The notes beneath the pieces were generated by a model. That model had not been told where the DNA came from. It did no database searches and was given only the letters and a program-made list of their open reading frames with translations. Below are positions 1 to 8,475 of a stretch of 64,000 nucleotides of DNA, one piece after another (the stretch's first letter is position 1; each line of letters begins with the position of its first letter). Position numbers and translations under genes: made by a program. The stretch comes from Lachnospiraceae bacterium (lineage in GTDB: Bacteria; Bacillota; Clostridia; Lachnospirales; Lachnospiraceae): positions 61,914-125,913 of the forward strand of contig JAGACK010000051.1 of the NCBI GenBank assembly GCA_017614155.1. Reading direction: 5' to 3'.

Positions 1-828
1 ACCAATCTTGTCATAGATGACGAGATAAGCCGCAGCATAGAAAGGGATACGGCGGTGGAACGCGCGCTTGAAAAGGCTATAGATAATAAGACCGTTCAGA
101 TCTATCTCCAGCCGATCTTTCATTCAAGGGAAGCAAAGGCTCAGACAGCCGAGGTCCTGGCAAGGCTTTTTGATGAGGAAGTCGGCTTTGTATCCCCGGT
201 GGAATTTGTCGTCAAAGCCGAGGAAAACGGTACTGTGGTGGAACTTGGCAGACAGATATTTGAAAAGGTATGCATATTCCTTAGCGAGAATGATATAGAA
301 CAGTATGGCATTGAAAAAGTCAGCATCAACCTTTCGGTATTTCAGTGCATGAGAGAGATGATGGCTGAGGAATTCATGGAAATGGCAGCAAAGTATGAAG
401 TGCCGATGACCAGGTTCCTTTTTGAGATCGTGGAAACAGCTACAACGGAAAAGGATTTCTTTGTCAGAAAGAACATGGACAAACTGATAGCCGCCGGATC
501 GGAATTCATACTGGACGATTACGGCATCGGCTATTCAAATATAGTTAATGTCTTCAGCCTGCCTTTCAGGTTCGTGAAAATGGACAAGTCACTGGTGTGG
601 ACATATTTTGAAAGCGATTCGGATGTCCTTCCTGATGTCATAGAGACATTCAGGAATCAGAAGGTTGCCATCATTGCGCAGGGCGTGGAGTCAAAGGCAA
701 TGGCGAGGAGACTGCAGATGATGGGATGTGATGCGATGCAGGGCTTTTATTTCTCAAAACCCGTCCCTGCAAAGGATTTCATCAGGCTGATGAAGGAAAA
801 GAACATAGAGGGAGGGTTCGGTATCTGA
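1..828 (+). CDS. EAL-domain cyclic-di-GMP phosphodiesterase, 3' part (5' end outside window)
   Basis: The reading frame is open from base 1, so the gene starts upstream; a GTG at 55 is internal. The visible 275 residues are an EAL domain, which hydrolyses c-di-GMP to pGpG. Motif residues for metal and substrate binding are present in variant form: EVLARL for EALxR, SINLS, FEIVE, DDYGIGYSN for DDFGTGYSS, MDKSL, AQGVES and QGFYFSKP. Both metal-binding aspartates and the late glutamate are kept, so activity is likely. The missing N-terminus probably carries GGDEF, sensory or membrane parts. It ends just before the infC promoter and is probably a separate transcription unit. Two HD-GYP proteins at 10-14 kb share the same signalling currency. 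Confidence 0.85.
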   Translation, partial: TNLVIDDEISRSIERDTAVERALEKAIDNKTVQIYLQPIFHSREAKAQTAEVLARLFDEEVGFVSPVEFVVKAEENGTVVELGRQIFEKVCIFLSENDIEQYGIEKVSINLSVFQCMREMMAEEFMEMAAKYEVPMTRFLFEIVETATTEKDFFVRKNMDKLIAAGSEFILDDYGIGYSNIVNVFSLPFRFVKMDKSLVWTYFESDSDVLPDVIETFRNQKVAIIAQGVESKAMARRLQMMGCDAMQGFYFSKPVPAKDFIRLMKEKNIEGGFGI

Positions 829-838
829 AAATCAGGTG

Positions 839-868
839 TTGACAATCTGCACCTTACCGTGTTATCTT
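839..868 (+). promoter_or_regulatory. Sigma-A promoter of the infC-rpmI-rplT operon
   Basis: TTGACA at 839-844 is followed after 18 bases by TATCTT at 863-868, with a TGT extended -10 just upstream. It sits 10 bases after the EAL stop codon and drives a leader of about 130 bases before infC. Confidence 0.7.
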
Positions 869-873
869 ATCAC

Positions 874-1008
874 TTGTGTTTTAACAAAGCAGAGTATTAC
901 TCTCACCCTGCGGCTGTATCGGGTGCTTGCAGGTGTTTATCATTTTCGTATTGATCGAGGTTGATATTCTGCGCGGATATCGGCCTTTATTTTTTGGAGG
1001 GAAAAGAG
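874..1008 (+). ncRNA. Structured leader of the infC operon (probable L20 leader)
   Basis: The untranslated leader has mutually exclusive pairings: CACCC 904-908 with GGGTG 921-925, versus CCTGC 907-911 with GCAGG 929-933. It ends in an intrinsic terminator right before the infC ribosome site. In Firmicutes such as Bacillus subtilis, ribosomal protein L20 binds the infC leader and promotes premature termination. The layout here fits that model. The assignment rests on position and structure; no covariance model was run. Confidence 0.6.
959..995 (+). terminator. Attenuator terminator in the infC leader
   Basis: Arms 959-967 (GGTTGATAT) and 977-985 (ATATCGGCC) form a 9-bp stem with two G-U pairs and a 9-base loop. 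A T-rich tract follows at 986-995. The infC ribosome site GGAGGG starts at 996, so the hairpin must be bypassed for expression. Confidence 0.65.
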
Positions 1009-1515
1009 ATTAGCGATTTATTTATCAATGAGCAGATCAGGGACAAAGAGGTTCGCGTGATCGGAGAAAACGGAGAGCAGCTTGGGATCATGTCCACAAA
1101 AGAAGCGCTGTCCATGGCTGAAGAGGCCGGACTTGATCTGGTGAAGATCGCCCCTACTGCAAAACCGCCTGTTTGCAAGATCGTTGATTACGGCAAGTTC
1201 AAGTATGAACAGGTCAGGCGGGAAAAGGATGCAAAAAAGAAGCAAAAGACCATTGAGATCAAGGAGATCAGGCTTTCGCCCAATATCGACAGGAACGATC
1301 TCAATACCAAGGCAAATGCCGCAAGGAAGTTCCTGACAAAGGGAAACCGCGTGAAGGTCACATTAAGGTTCAGGGGGCGCGAGATGGCGCATATGTCTGA
1401 GAGCAAACATATCCTTGATGATTTTGCTGAAATCCTTTCCGATATCTCGGTCATTGAAAAGCCTGCGAAGGTCGAAGGCAGGACCATGACCATTACGCTT
1501 ACGGAGAAAAAGTAA
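1009..1515 (+). CDS. infC: Translation initiation factor IF-3
   Basis: IF-3 binds the 30S subunit, blocks premature 50S joining and monitors start codon and initiator tRNA. The protein (about 168 residues) has the family opening INEQIRDKEVRVIG, the N-terminal domain, a lysine-rich linker and the C-terminal domain ending in TMTITL. I place the start at ATT 1009, preceded by GGAGGG at 996-1001 with a 7-base spacer. This gives an N-terminus matching the family. An upstream in-frame TTG at 961 lies inside the attenuator hairpin and has no ribosome site. An AUU start is the known basis of IF-3 autoregulation in other bacteria. First gene of infC-rpmI-rplT. Confidence 0.95.
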   Translation: MSDLFINEQIRDKEVRVIGENGEQLGIMSTKEALSMAEEAGLDLVKIAPTAKPPVCKIVDYGKFKYEQVRREKDAKKKQKTIEIKEIRLSPNIDRNDLNTKANAARKFLTKGNRVKVTLRFRGREMAHMSESKHILDDFAEILSDISVIEKPAKVEGRTMTITLTEKK

Positions 1516-1561
1516 TACATAATATAAACAACAGAACTATTTCTGATAGGAGGAAGAGATC

Positions 1562-1759
1562 ATGCCAAAAATGAAAACAAACAGATCTGCAGCAAAGCGC
1601 TTCAAACTGACAGGAAGCGGAAAACTGAAGAGGAACAAGGCTTATAAACGCCATATTCTTACAAAGAAGTCACCCAAGGTCAAGAGAAACCTTAGGAAGT
1701 CAGCTATAGTCGATTCAACAAATGTAAAGAACATGAAGAAGATCCTTCCTTATCTCTGA
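1562..1759 (+). CDS. rpmI: 50S ribosomal protein L35
   Basis: 65-residue basic protein opening [15 protein letters not shown], with the family's lysine/arginine-rich body and C-terminal YL. It is a structural component of the large subunit. An AGGAGG site lies about 7 bases before the ATG. It sits between infC and rplT in the usual bacterial order, so it is co-transcribed and shares the leader control. Confidence 0.97.
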   Translation: MPKMKTNRSAAKRFKLTGSGKLKRNKAYKRHILTKKSPKVKRNLRKSAIVDSTNVKNMKKILPYL

Positions 1760-1847
1760 TTGGGAAGAACGATTTTTGCTCATGGATCTGAAGGGTAAGG
1801 AAGTAACTGGATTTTTAACACGAACGGTGTAGAAATGAGGTAATGAT

Positions 1848-2204
1848 ATGGCAAGGATTAAAGGCGGTGTAAACGCAAAGAAAAGACATAACAGGGTATT
1901 GAAGCTGGCAAAGGGCTACAGGGGAGCACGCAGCAAGCAGTACAGGGTTGCAAAGCAGTCCGTGATGAGGGCTCTGACTTCAGCTTTTGCCGGAAGGAAA
2001 CAGAGGAAGAGAGATTTCAGGTCACTGTGGATCACAAGAATAAATGCAGCAGCCCGTATGAACGGATTGAGCTACAGCAAGTTCATGCACGGTCTCAAGC
2101 TTGCAGGCGTTGATATCAATAGGAAGATGCTCTCGGAGATGGCGGTGAGCGATGCAGAGGGCTTCAAGACTCTGGTAGAGCTTGCAAAGAGCAAGGTTGC
2201 CTGA
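1848..2204 (+). CDS. rplT: 50S ribosomal protein L20
   Basis: 118 residues, normal family length, opening [30 protein letters not shown] in family style (a long basic helix) and ending in a globular part. L20 is an early 23S rRNA assembly protein. In Firmicutes it also represses its own operon by binding the infC leader. Preceded by GAGGT close to the ATG; last gene of the operon. Confidence 0.97.
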   Translation: MARIKGGVNAKKRHNRVLKLAKGYRGARSKQYRVAKQSVMRALTSAFAGRKQRKRDFRSLWITRINAAARMNGLSYSKFMHGLKLAGVDINRKMLSEMAVSDAEGFKTLVELAKSKVA

Positions 2205-2222
2205 TACGGATACAGTCATCAT

Positions 2223-2250
2223 TTGACAGTCTATCAGTCAAAGTGATAAG
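2223..2250 (+). promoter_or_regulatory. Possible promoter of the tRNA-Leu gene
   Basis: TTGACA at 2223-2228 is a perfect -35. The best -10 is the weak GATAAG at 2245-2250 (16-base spacer). It lies between rplT and the tRNA, 46 bases before the mature 5' end. Confidence 0.4.
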
Positions 2251-2295
2251 ATGATAAACGGTCATCCGAAGATATGATGAGGAGGCCGTTTGAAA

Positions 2296-2379
2296 GCAGG
2301 AGTGGCGGAATTGGCAGACGCGCAGGCTTCAGGTGCCTGTGGCCGCAAGGTTGTGTGGGTTCAAGTCCCATCTCCTGCA
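2296..2379 (+). tRNA. tRNA-Leu (anticodon CAG)
   Basis: 84-base type II tRNA. Acceptor arm GCAGGAG (2296-2302) pairs with CTCCTGC (2372-2378), with discriminator A2379. The anticodon stem CAGGC/GCCTG encloses loop TTCAGGT, giving anticodon CAG for CUG codons. A long variable arm and a GGTTCAAGTCC T-arm are present. The CCA end is not encoded. Confidence 0.95.
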
Positions 2380-2412
2380 TTTCCTTAATACTTTATTATT
2401 GCAGATGATTAA

Positions 2413-2433
2413 GCATCCGAAAGGGTGTTTTTT
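2413..2433 (+). terminator. Terminator after tRNA-Leu
   Basis: GCATCC, loop GAAA, GGGTGT (6 bp with two G-U pairs), then six T. A modest stem, but correctly placed 34 bases after the tRNA. Confidence 0.55.
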
Positions 2434-2488
2434 CATTTTCCAAAATGGCAAACACGTGCCATATGCACCAAAAGGGCAAGAAATAGCT

Positions 2489-2518
2489 TTGCACCGGGGG
2501 TGGGGAAGATATTATAAT
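2489..2518 (+). promoter_or_regulatory. Promoter-like site facing into the 3' end of the regulator gene
   Basis: TTGCAC (2489-2494), 18 bases, TATAAT (2513-2518). It points rightward, while the next gene (2576-3379) is on the minus strand, so a transcript would be antisense to that mRNA or a short RNA. No convincing + strand coding region follows. Confidence 0.35.
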
Positions 2519-2575
2519 ATGTTTGTTTCCAATGAAGAGCTGTCTCCCTTTTGTCTCTCCATAAATAGATCTGAA

Positions 2576-3379
2576 TCACACATTTCTCATATGAGTCAGT
2601 TCATACCGGGTTTCTTCGGCAAAGGAATACTGCTGCATGTATTGTCCCTTAAACTGATGTATGGCCAGAGGATCCCCCTGGAGATAACGGTAATAGTCAC
2701 AGTCTATCCTGGAGATATCAAGCCCTATCCCGATGCGCTCCTGATGCCGTATGACATCAGAGATTTCCAGCTTTGCAAAGGTATCCTTTATATCTTTGAC
2801 ATACTTTCGAAGCCTGCTCTTTGTCTGCCGGGTGGCGGGTTCATCAGGCCAGAGACAGCCGATGAGCGTATCATTGGAGCACAGAGCGCCTTTATGGTCT
2901 ATCAGGCAGGCAAGAAGCTCACTGCTTTTTGAATAGGAAAAATTCAGGGGTTCATTATTATAAAAGATCTCGAAGGTTCCAAAACAACGGACGCGGATCT
3001 TCCGGTCCTGGGACTGCATATTTTTGAATCGAAGAACCGAGAGCTGATGGGCAACGGCAGCCTGGGTCACCGGTTTTAACAGATATCCGCTTGCATCCAG
3101 TTCAAAGGCATCTATTGCATATTCCCTGTATCCTGTAATGATCACGATATTGAGTCGTGGAAAAAGTTTTTTAAGCTTTTTTCCAAGAGTGAGTCCGTTC
3201 ATCTGGCCGGGGATCTCAATATCCAGAAAGGCGATATCAAGGGGAGTATCAAGGGACAGATCCAGAGCATCAGAAGGCCTGGTTGTGCCCTTATGACATC
3301 CGTTCGGGTCAAGTTCATTAAGGATTTTGAGCATGGAGTTAACCACCAGCTCGCGGTCATCTACGGTAAGAGTATTCAT
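2576..3379 (-). CDS. Response regulator with receiver and winged-helix output domain
   Basis: Cytoplasmic two-component regulator of about 267 residues. The N-terminal receiver has an acidic pair DD (7-8), phosphoacceptor Asp53 in FLDIEIP, a TGY switch threonine and the LKP lysine. From about residue 130 follows a winged-helix domain of the OmpR/SARP kind (VRCFGTFEIFYN...), then a short helical tail like the start of a bacterial transcriptional-activator domain. I place the start at 3379 (MNTLTVDD), which has GGAG 9 bases upstream and matches receiver starts. The upstream ATG at 3394 has no ribosome site. It is the last gene of a minus-strand operon with a LytS-like kinase and a membrane protein. 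Confidence 0.8.
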   Translation of the reverse strand: MNTLTVDDRELVVNSMLKILNELDPNGCHKGTTRPSDALDLSLDTPLDIAFLDIEIPGQMNGLTLGKKLKKLFPRLNIVIITGYREYAIDAFELDASGYLLKPVTQAAVAHQLSVLRFKNMQSQDRKIRVRCFGTFEIFYNNEPLNFSYSKSSELLACLIDHKGALCSNDTLIGCLWPDEPATRQTKSRLRKYVKDIKDTFAKLEISDVIRHQERIGIGLDISRIDCDYYRYLQGDPLAIHQFKGQYMQQYSFAEETRYELTHMRNV

Positions 3380-3425
3380 TATATCTTTCTCCATGTGTTT
3401 ATACTTTCATACGCAGTGGTATCAT

Positions 3426-3448
3426 TTCAGAACCCCTTGGATTCTGAA
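3426..3448. promoter_or_regulatory. Inverted repeat between kinase and regulator genes
   Basis: TTCAGAA and TTCTGAA are perfect 7-base arms around 9 bases. They lie in the 107-base gap between the histidine kinase stop and the regulator start. Possibly an operator or an mRNA hairpin; function unknown. Confidence 0.3.
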
Positions 3449-3486
3449 CAGATACACGCTATGTTCCATATTAACCAGGTTATGAG

Positions 3487-4587
3487 TTATGAACAGACAT
3501 TGTTTTTGGGTATAAGTACAGTAACCCGGGTTCCTTCGTCTGATGAAGATATCTTCATACTTCCCTTAACGAAAGTATCAAGCCTGTCCTTTGCGTTAGC
3601 GATACCTATCCCCCGGCTTTTGTGTTCGTTTTCCGTCAGGCCGTCATATCCGGATCCGTTGTCTGCTATCGTGATGCGTATATAATCCCCTATCACTTCA
3701 GTTGATAATAAAACCCGTCCGGTGCCGTCTGTCCGGGTAAGAGCCCCATGCTTAACGGCATTTTCAACGATCGGCTGGATCGTAAGTGCGGGAATCCTGA
3801 AATCACGTATATCAAGTTCATATTCAAAGCTGAAGGATCTTGAAGGATCAGCCTGCTCCAGACTTATATATTGTTTTATATGCTTAAATTCCTCGTCAAA
3901 GGGTATAAGATCCTTTGACGAAAGAGCATCAATGTTGTTTCTGAGATACCCTGAGAGATTATCTATGCATTCTTCAGCAAGTTCCGGGTTTGTTCGGCAC
4001 AAAGTCCGGATCGCGGAAAGTGTATTGAAAATAAAGTGAGGCTGCATCTGAAAGGTTTTCACCAGAGCGTGGTCTCTGTCTATCTGAATATTTGCATCCT
4101 TAAGTTTTTTTTCCTTTTTGAGCATCAGAAGAGTCCGGTAAAGATGCAGAGATAACGACCAGGAAAGTCCGGTAAAGAACATGCCGGGAAAGAGATAATC
4201 AAGACACAGGGCAGTCACGGGAGGCACTATGGCAAAGGTAATCTCCCAAACCGGCAGGTTTCTTCCTTTTTTCAGGGTAAAGGATCCCGATGAATCGGTA
4301 AATACCGCTGCTGTCAGCATAAGAAAGGAAATGACGGCCGGAATAAGGGCTATAAGGAAAAATGTATCATTCAGGGCAGATGACGGCACATAAAGCATAT
4401 AAGTATCCTTAGCGATAAGGCAGCTTAAGGTAAATAAATGAAACAGCGCAGAGTAGGTAAGGAGCTGTTCTTTTCCTGCGCCTATCCCTTTTTTGTACAA
4501 AGGACCGGGATAAGGAACAAGGACGGGTATCAGAAATATGAGTCCGCAGGAGTTCAGGATTATGTTGTATCTTAATATTTCCATCAT
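3487..4587 (-). CDS. LytS/AgrC-like membrane sensor histidine kinase
   Basis: 366 residues. The N-terminal half (about 1-160) has five to six hydrophobic segments with no extracytoplasmic domain. It is followed by a His_kinase domain with QPHFIFNTLS, whose His is the phosphoacceptor, and a HATPase domain with N box VENAVKHG and G box IADNGSGYDG plus GIGIANAKDRL. Such kinases usually sense small ligands or peptides through the membrane part. It starts 3 bases after the stop of the upstream membrane protein with no good ribosome site, so translation is probably coupled. The regulator at 2576-3379 is the expected partner. Confidence 0.85.
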   Translation of the reverse strand: MMEILRYNIILNSCGLIFLIPVLVPYPGPLYKKGIGAGKEQLLTYSALFHLFTLSCLIAKDTYMLYVPSSALNDTFFLIALIPAVISFLMLTAAVFTDSSGSFTLKKGRNLPVWEITFAIVPPVTALCLDYLFPGMFFTGLSWSLSLHLYRTLLMLKKEKKLKDANIQIDRDHALVKTFQMQPHFIFNTLSAIRTLCRTNPELAEECIDNLSGYLRNNIDALSSKDLIPFDEEFKHIKQYISLEQADPSRSFSFEYELDIRDFRIPALTIQPIVENAVKHGALTRTDGTGRVLLSTEVIGDYIRITIADNGSGYDGLTENEHKSRGIGIANAKDRLDTFVKGSMKISSSDEGTRVTVLIPKNNVCS

Positions 4588-4590
4588 CTG

Positions 4591-5349
4591 TTATTCGGAG
4601 AGTGCGGCGATCTCTTTGGTGACCTTTATCGAAAGGATGACCATCAAAACGGATATGACTGTGAAATACAGATCAGCGCACATTTCAATAGTATCTCTTG
4701 TCATAGCAGATACTGAGTCAGGTTCGTTTATGCCGCATATTGTAAAAACAATGTCAGCCATAATGACTGCAAGCTTTATCAACACTGATACGGAAATGTT
4801 TTTGGAAAGAAACAGGGCCTTCTTACAAAGATCCGTTGAACCTATGTCCTTCAGCATACCTGAGTATCCGGAACACAAAAAGATCAGGGACAGCCATTTA
4901 AAGAAAAGAAGGATGCCGTCAAAGACCAGAAAGAGTAGTTCCAAAACGGATGCACTGGCGGAACCGATGGATGCTATACCTGTGATGCGCAGAAACAGCA
5001 CGACCGCATTCGAGATAAGGAATGCGGTAAAGAACTGCTTTGACCTGTGAAATTCCGTGGAGGAGGTTTCCGCCTCTCCCAGACCGCTTATGATCAAAAG
5101 AGCGCAAAGGGCTGTAAATACATGCTTTAAGGCAATGGTAACATATAAGAACCTGATCGCAAAGGGTGTTGCCGATTCAAATGCTCCGGCAGGGGAGCCT
5201 TCGGATATTTCGATACCTGCGGAAGACGTTTGAATATCAACGAATTTAAAGATGACGATGGAAAGCACAAAAAAAACAAAGGACAGTATAAGATCTGCCA
5301 TAAGTCCTCTGTGGATCCGTTTGAAATTGGCTTCCTCCAATCCGTTCAT
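4591..5349 (-). CDS. Multi-pass membrane protein of unknown function
   Basis: 252 residues with about six hydrophobic segments and short charged loops; the N-terminus MNGLEEANFKRIHRG is cytoplasmic-like. I do not recognise the family. It is the first gene of the minus-strand operon, directly upstream of a sensor kinase and regulator. It may be an accessory sensor or the target of that system; this is inference from position only. Confidence 0.6.
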   Translation of the reverse strand: MNGLEEANFKRIHRGLMADLILSFVFFVLSIVIFKFVDIQTSSAGIEISEGSPAGAFESATPFAIRFLYVTIALKHVFTALCALLIISGLGEAETSSTEFHRSKQFFTAFLISNAVVLFLRITGIASIGSASASVLELLFLVFDGILLFFKWLSLIFLCSGYSGMLKDIGSTDLCKKALFLSKNISVSVLIKLAVIMADIVFTICGINEPDSVSAMTRDTIEMCADLYFTVISVLMVILSIKVTKEIAALSE

Positions 5350-5429
5350 CCAGGTTTTCCCATAGTGTTTTTTCTAAAATCGTATTTTACCATACTCTGC
5401 GTTCCGTATGTGTGAATTCTCTTGATCTT

Positions 5430-5447
5430 GATCGCAGTGATCGCAGT
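5430..5447. repeat. Tandem 9-base repeat in divergent intergenic region
   Basis: GATCGCAGT occurs twice head to tail (5430-5438, 5439-5447). It lies between the minus-strand sensor operon and the M13 peptidase. Could be a regulator site or chance. Confidence 0.35.
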
Positions 5448-5495
5448 AAAGAAGTCACGCATAGGGCACGCTTGGAAGGTTATTTTAAAACGGAG

Positions 5496-5510
5496 TATTC
5501 CTTAGGAATA
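5496..5510. promoter_or_regulatory. Palindrome upstream of the M13 peptidase
   Basis: TATTCC-TTA-GGAATA is a perfect 6-base inverted repeat with a 3-base centre, 29 bases before the start codon. It is operator-like; no regulator can be assigned. Confidence 0.35.
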
Positions 5511-5539
5511 TACGTTGTTTTAATAAGGAGGCATCAGGA

Positions 5540-7588
5540 ATGAGAATGAAATTAAGGAGGATAGCGGCATTTTCCCTTGCCGGGATTCTTTTACTGACCG
5601 GGTGCGGTTCCGGCGGTTCTTCAAAAGGCAGCAAAGAACCCGGAAACGGTCTGTGGGTGGATTCCGATGTTGAAGGTGTTGTAAAAGCCGGGGAAAACTA
5701 CAGACTCCAGGATGATTTTACGGCAGCGGTAAATCAGGAGGTTATCGTATCCGGAGAAGCAAAGGATAAGAACATATTCAGGATGGCGGATGTGGTGCGG
5801 GAAAGGAAACGCGAGATCATAGATGAGGGGACTTATGACGGCGAGGGTGCAGAGCTTCTTGAAACATATGTGGAGCTTGCTTCCGACTGGGATGCAAGAA
5901 ACAGGGATGGAGTCGAGCCCCTGAGACAATATCTTGGAAGTATCGGGGATATTTCAACTGTGGAAGAGTATTACGATTTTCTGTGTGACCCTGCAAAGAA
6001 TCCGGCAGCAGCTTCGCCTTTAAAGATAGGACAGTTCTGGGGGTCGAAGGTTGAACCCTCGGTCATGTGTCTGAGGCTTCGGGCTATGGATTTCAGCCTG
6101 GGTGATAAGAGCGCTTACTTCACGCTTTTTACGAATCTTGAGCAGAAGGAGATCGTAGACGGCGAGGTGGGGTATATCCTTGGGCGTCTGGGATACGGTG
6201 AAAAAGAGATAAAAGACATATTGAAACGTAACTACGAAATAGAAAAGAAGCTTGCGGATAAGGCCGGAGAGATTCAGGAGGAGGAAGACTGCGCATATAC
6301 CGGCGATGAGGTATATGCGTTTAATACCACATTTCCCGTTAAGCGTTTTCTTTCCGCATTTAACTATACTGAGGTTAAGAGATTTGCTGCGGATAAAAGA
6401 TTCATCGAAAGCCTTTCCGGCATCATCACCGAAAAGAATCTGGAAAGCCTAAAGGCATCACTTATGGTACAGTATGTGCTTAAGACAAAAACCTGGCTTG
6501 ACAGGGAATGCTACGACAGGATCGAAGAACTTGAGGCAGAGAGGACGAAGGCGCCTGAACCGGATGAGGATGACGAATATACAAAAAATGAAAAGATACT
6601 GTTTGATGAGTATCTGGGAAACAGCTTTTTAGAGGGTGCGTTAGATAAGGCATATGTTGACAGATACGTAGATGAAAGATCCTACGATCAGCTTTATGGT
6701 CTGACAAAAGAGCTGATCGATGCATGCAGAGAGATGTTTGAAAGTGAGCCATGGCTTTCAGAGGAGGGCAAGGCGGCATGTCTTGAAAAACTGGATTCCG
6801 TCGGAATATTTGTTATCTATCCGGATTTCGATAAGCTTGATTACAGCGGTCTTGAGATAAAAGGAAGGCAGGACGGGGGGAATTTCGTTGAAGCACAGTT
6901 TGCCTGCGATGTCTTTGCTCAAAGATGGTCCGGAGAAGAAACCGGAAAACCGTATGACAGACTTGAGTGGAACCCTTATGAAAACAGTACTACTGCGCCA
7001 AATGCCGCCTATGCCATGGACGCGAATATCATCATGATCCAGGCGGGGATCCTGCAGGAGCCGGTTTATTCTCCGGATATGAGCCATGAAGAGCTTCTCG
7101 GCGGTATAGGAGCCATTATCGGACACGAGCTGACTCACGGGTTTGATAAACAGGGGGTTCTCTTTGACAGGGAAGGCGTGAAAAATACGATCCTTGGAGA
7201 GGAGGATCAGAAGGAATTCAACGACCGCGCTGATATAGTGGGAAATTATTATTCAAAGATCAAGCCCTTTGAGGATGCGAGAGTTGAAGGAGAAAAAGTG
7301 GCATCCGAGGCCATCGCGGATATGGGCGGCATAAGGGAAGGGCTCATCATAGCAAAAATGGATCCTTCCTTTGACTATGATAAGTATTTCAGGCACTATG
7401 CGGCTATCTGGGTGAATCAGGTAACCGAAAAAAGAGAACGGTATCTCCTTGAACACGATATCCACCCTTTAAACTATTTAAGGAGCAACGTTGGACTGCA
7501 ACAGTTTGAGGAGTTTTATGAAACCTATGATATTAAACCCGGTGACGGAATGTATGTTGATCCGGATAAGAGAATAGCGATCTGGTGA
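5540..7588 (+). CDS. M13-family (neprilysin/PepO-like) zinc metallopeptidase lipoprotein
   Basis: 682 residues. A Sec/lipoprotein signal ends in LLTGC with the lipidated Cys near residue 22, followed by a Gly/Ser-rich linker, so the enzyme is anchored outside the membrane. The C-terminal catalytic half has the zinc motif HELTH (His529, Glu530, His533), third ligand Glu590 in EAIADMGG with Asp594, an NAAYAMDANII segment and the family end HPLNYLRSNV...RIAIW. M13 enzymes cut peptides up to a few kDa. Ribosome site AAGGAGG precedes the ATG. An ABC exporter follows after 62 bases, possibly in the same transcript; a joint role in peptide handling is speculation. Confidence 0.9.
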   Translation: MRMKLRRIAAFSLAGILLLTGCGSGGSSKGSKEPGNGLWVDSDVEGVVKAGENYRLQDDFTAAVNQEVIVSGEAKDKNIFRMADVVRERKREIIDEGTYDGEGAELLETYVELASDWDARNRDGVEPLRQYLGSIGDISTVEEYYDFLCDPAKNPAAASPLKIGQFWGSKVEPSVMCLRLRAMDFSLGDKSAYFTLFTNLEQKEIVDGEVGYILGRLGYGEKEIKDILKRNYEIEKKLADKAGEIQEEEDCAYTGDEVYAFNTTFPVKRFLSAFNYTEVKRFAADKRFIESLSGIITEKNLESLKASLMVQYVLKTKTWLDRECYDRIEELEAERTKAPEPDEDDEYTKNEKILFDEYLGNSFLEGALDKAYVDRYVDERSYDQLYGLTKELIDACREMFESEPWLSEEGKAACLEKLDSVGIFVIYPDFDKLDYSGLEIKGRQDGGNFVEAQFACDVFAQRWSGEETGKPYDRLEWNPYENSTTAPNAAYAMDANIIMIQAGILQEPVYSPDMSHEELLGGIGAIIGHELTHGFDKQGVLFDREGVKNTILGEEDQKEFNDRADIVGNYYSKIKPFEDARVEGEKVASEAIADMGGIREGLIIAKMDPSFDYDKYFRHYAAIWVNQVTEKRERYLLEHDIHPLNYLRSNVGLQQFEEFYETYDIKPGDGMYVDPDKRIAIW

Positions 7589-7650
7589 TCTTTGGATCCC
7601 GTCCGACAGTATTGAGTCAGATATAAACAAATGGATATAGAGGAGGAAAT

Positions 7651-8475
7651 ATGAGCGAAGCAATAATAAAACTTTCAGGTGTGAAAAAATCATATGGAGA
7701 CCATGCGGTCTTAAAGGGAATAGATATGCAGGTCAACAGGGGAGATATCTATGGTCTTGTGGGCAGGAACGGCGCGGGCAAGACAACGATATTCAAAATG
7801 ATCCTGGGCCTTTCAGAGATGAATGAGGGAGATGTTTCCATCGCGGGAAGCACGAACCGCAGGGAACTGTTAAAAAACCGCAACAAAGTCGGCTTTATGG
7901 TGGGCAACAAGTTCTACAGCTATCTGAACGCAAAGGAGAATCTTCAGTACTACGCCACCATAAAGGGGCTGTCCGATAAGGAAGCAAAGCCGGAGATTGA
8001 AAGGGTATTGGAACTTGTCGGGCTTGCAGGGGTGAAGCAGAAATTCAAAAACTTTTCACTGGGAATGCAGCAAAGACTTGGTATCGCGAATGCGCTTCTT
8101 GGAAATCCCGAGGTGCTGATACTTGACGAACCAACAAACGGACTTGATCCCCAGGGTATTGCGGATATCAGACATATGGTAAGAAGGTTCAACGAGGAAT
8201 TCGGGATGACCGTCATCGTATCCTCCCACATACTCGGCGAGCTTGAGCATACAGCAGACCGTTTCGGGATCATAAACGAGGGTGTTGTTGTAAAAGAGTT
8301 TACCCAGGAGGATCTTATGGAAAAGCAGTCCTCAATCGAGATCGCAGTGGATGATCTTGAGCGTGCAAAGAAGGCCCTTAATGACAGCGGCGTTAAGATC
8401 GTTCGTGAGATCCAGGAAAAATCCACTCTAGAGGACTTCTATTTCAGGCTCGTGGGAGGAAATAAGGATGAGTAA
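7651..8475 (+). CDS. ABC transporter ATP-binding protein (BcrA/CcmA type)
   Basis: 274 residues. Walker A GRNGAGKTT (about 38-46), a Q-loop region, signature SLGMQQRLGIANAL, Walker B VLILDEPTNGLD and the H-loop SSHIL. A C-terminal extension ends in LEDFYFRLVGG, typical of ATPases of two-component drug, bacitracin or lantibiotic exporters. GAGGAGGAA precedes the ATG. It overlaps the next gene by 8 bases, and the two following permeases complete the exporter. Substrate unknown. Confidence 0.9.
   Translation: MSEAIIKLSGVKKSYGDHAVLKGIDMQVNRGDIYGLVGRNGAGKTTIFKMILGLSEMNEGDVSIAGSTNRRELLKNRNKVGFMVGNKFYSYLNAKENLQYYATIKGLSDKEAKPEIERVLELVGLAGVKQKFKNFSLGMQQRLGIANALLGNPEVLILDEPTNGLDPQGIADIRHMVRRFNEEFGMTVIVSSHILGELEHTADRFGIINEGVVVKEFTQEDLMEKQSSIEIAVDDLERAKKALNDSGVKIVREIQEKSTLEDFYFRLVGGNKDE

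Noticed and set aside
961-1008. infC start at TTG 961
   Set aside because: Lies inside the attenuator stem without a ribosome site; ATT 1009 fits spacing and family N-terminus.
2333-2932. 199-codon + strand frame beginning inside tRNA-Leu
   Set aside because: Starts within the tRNA and runs antisense to the response regulator; no ribosome site or protein-like features.
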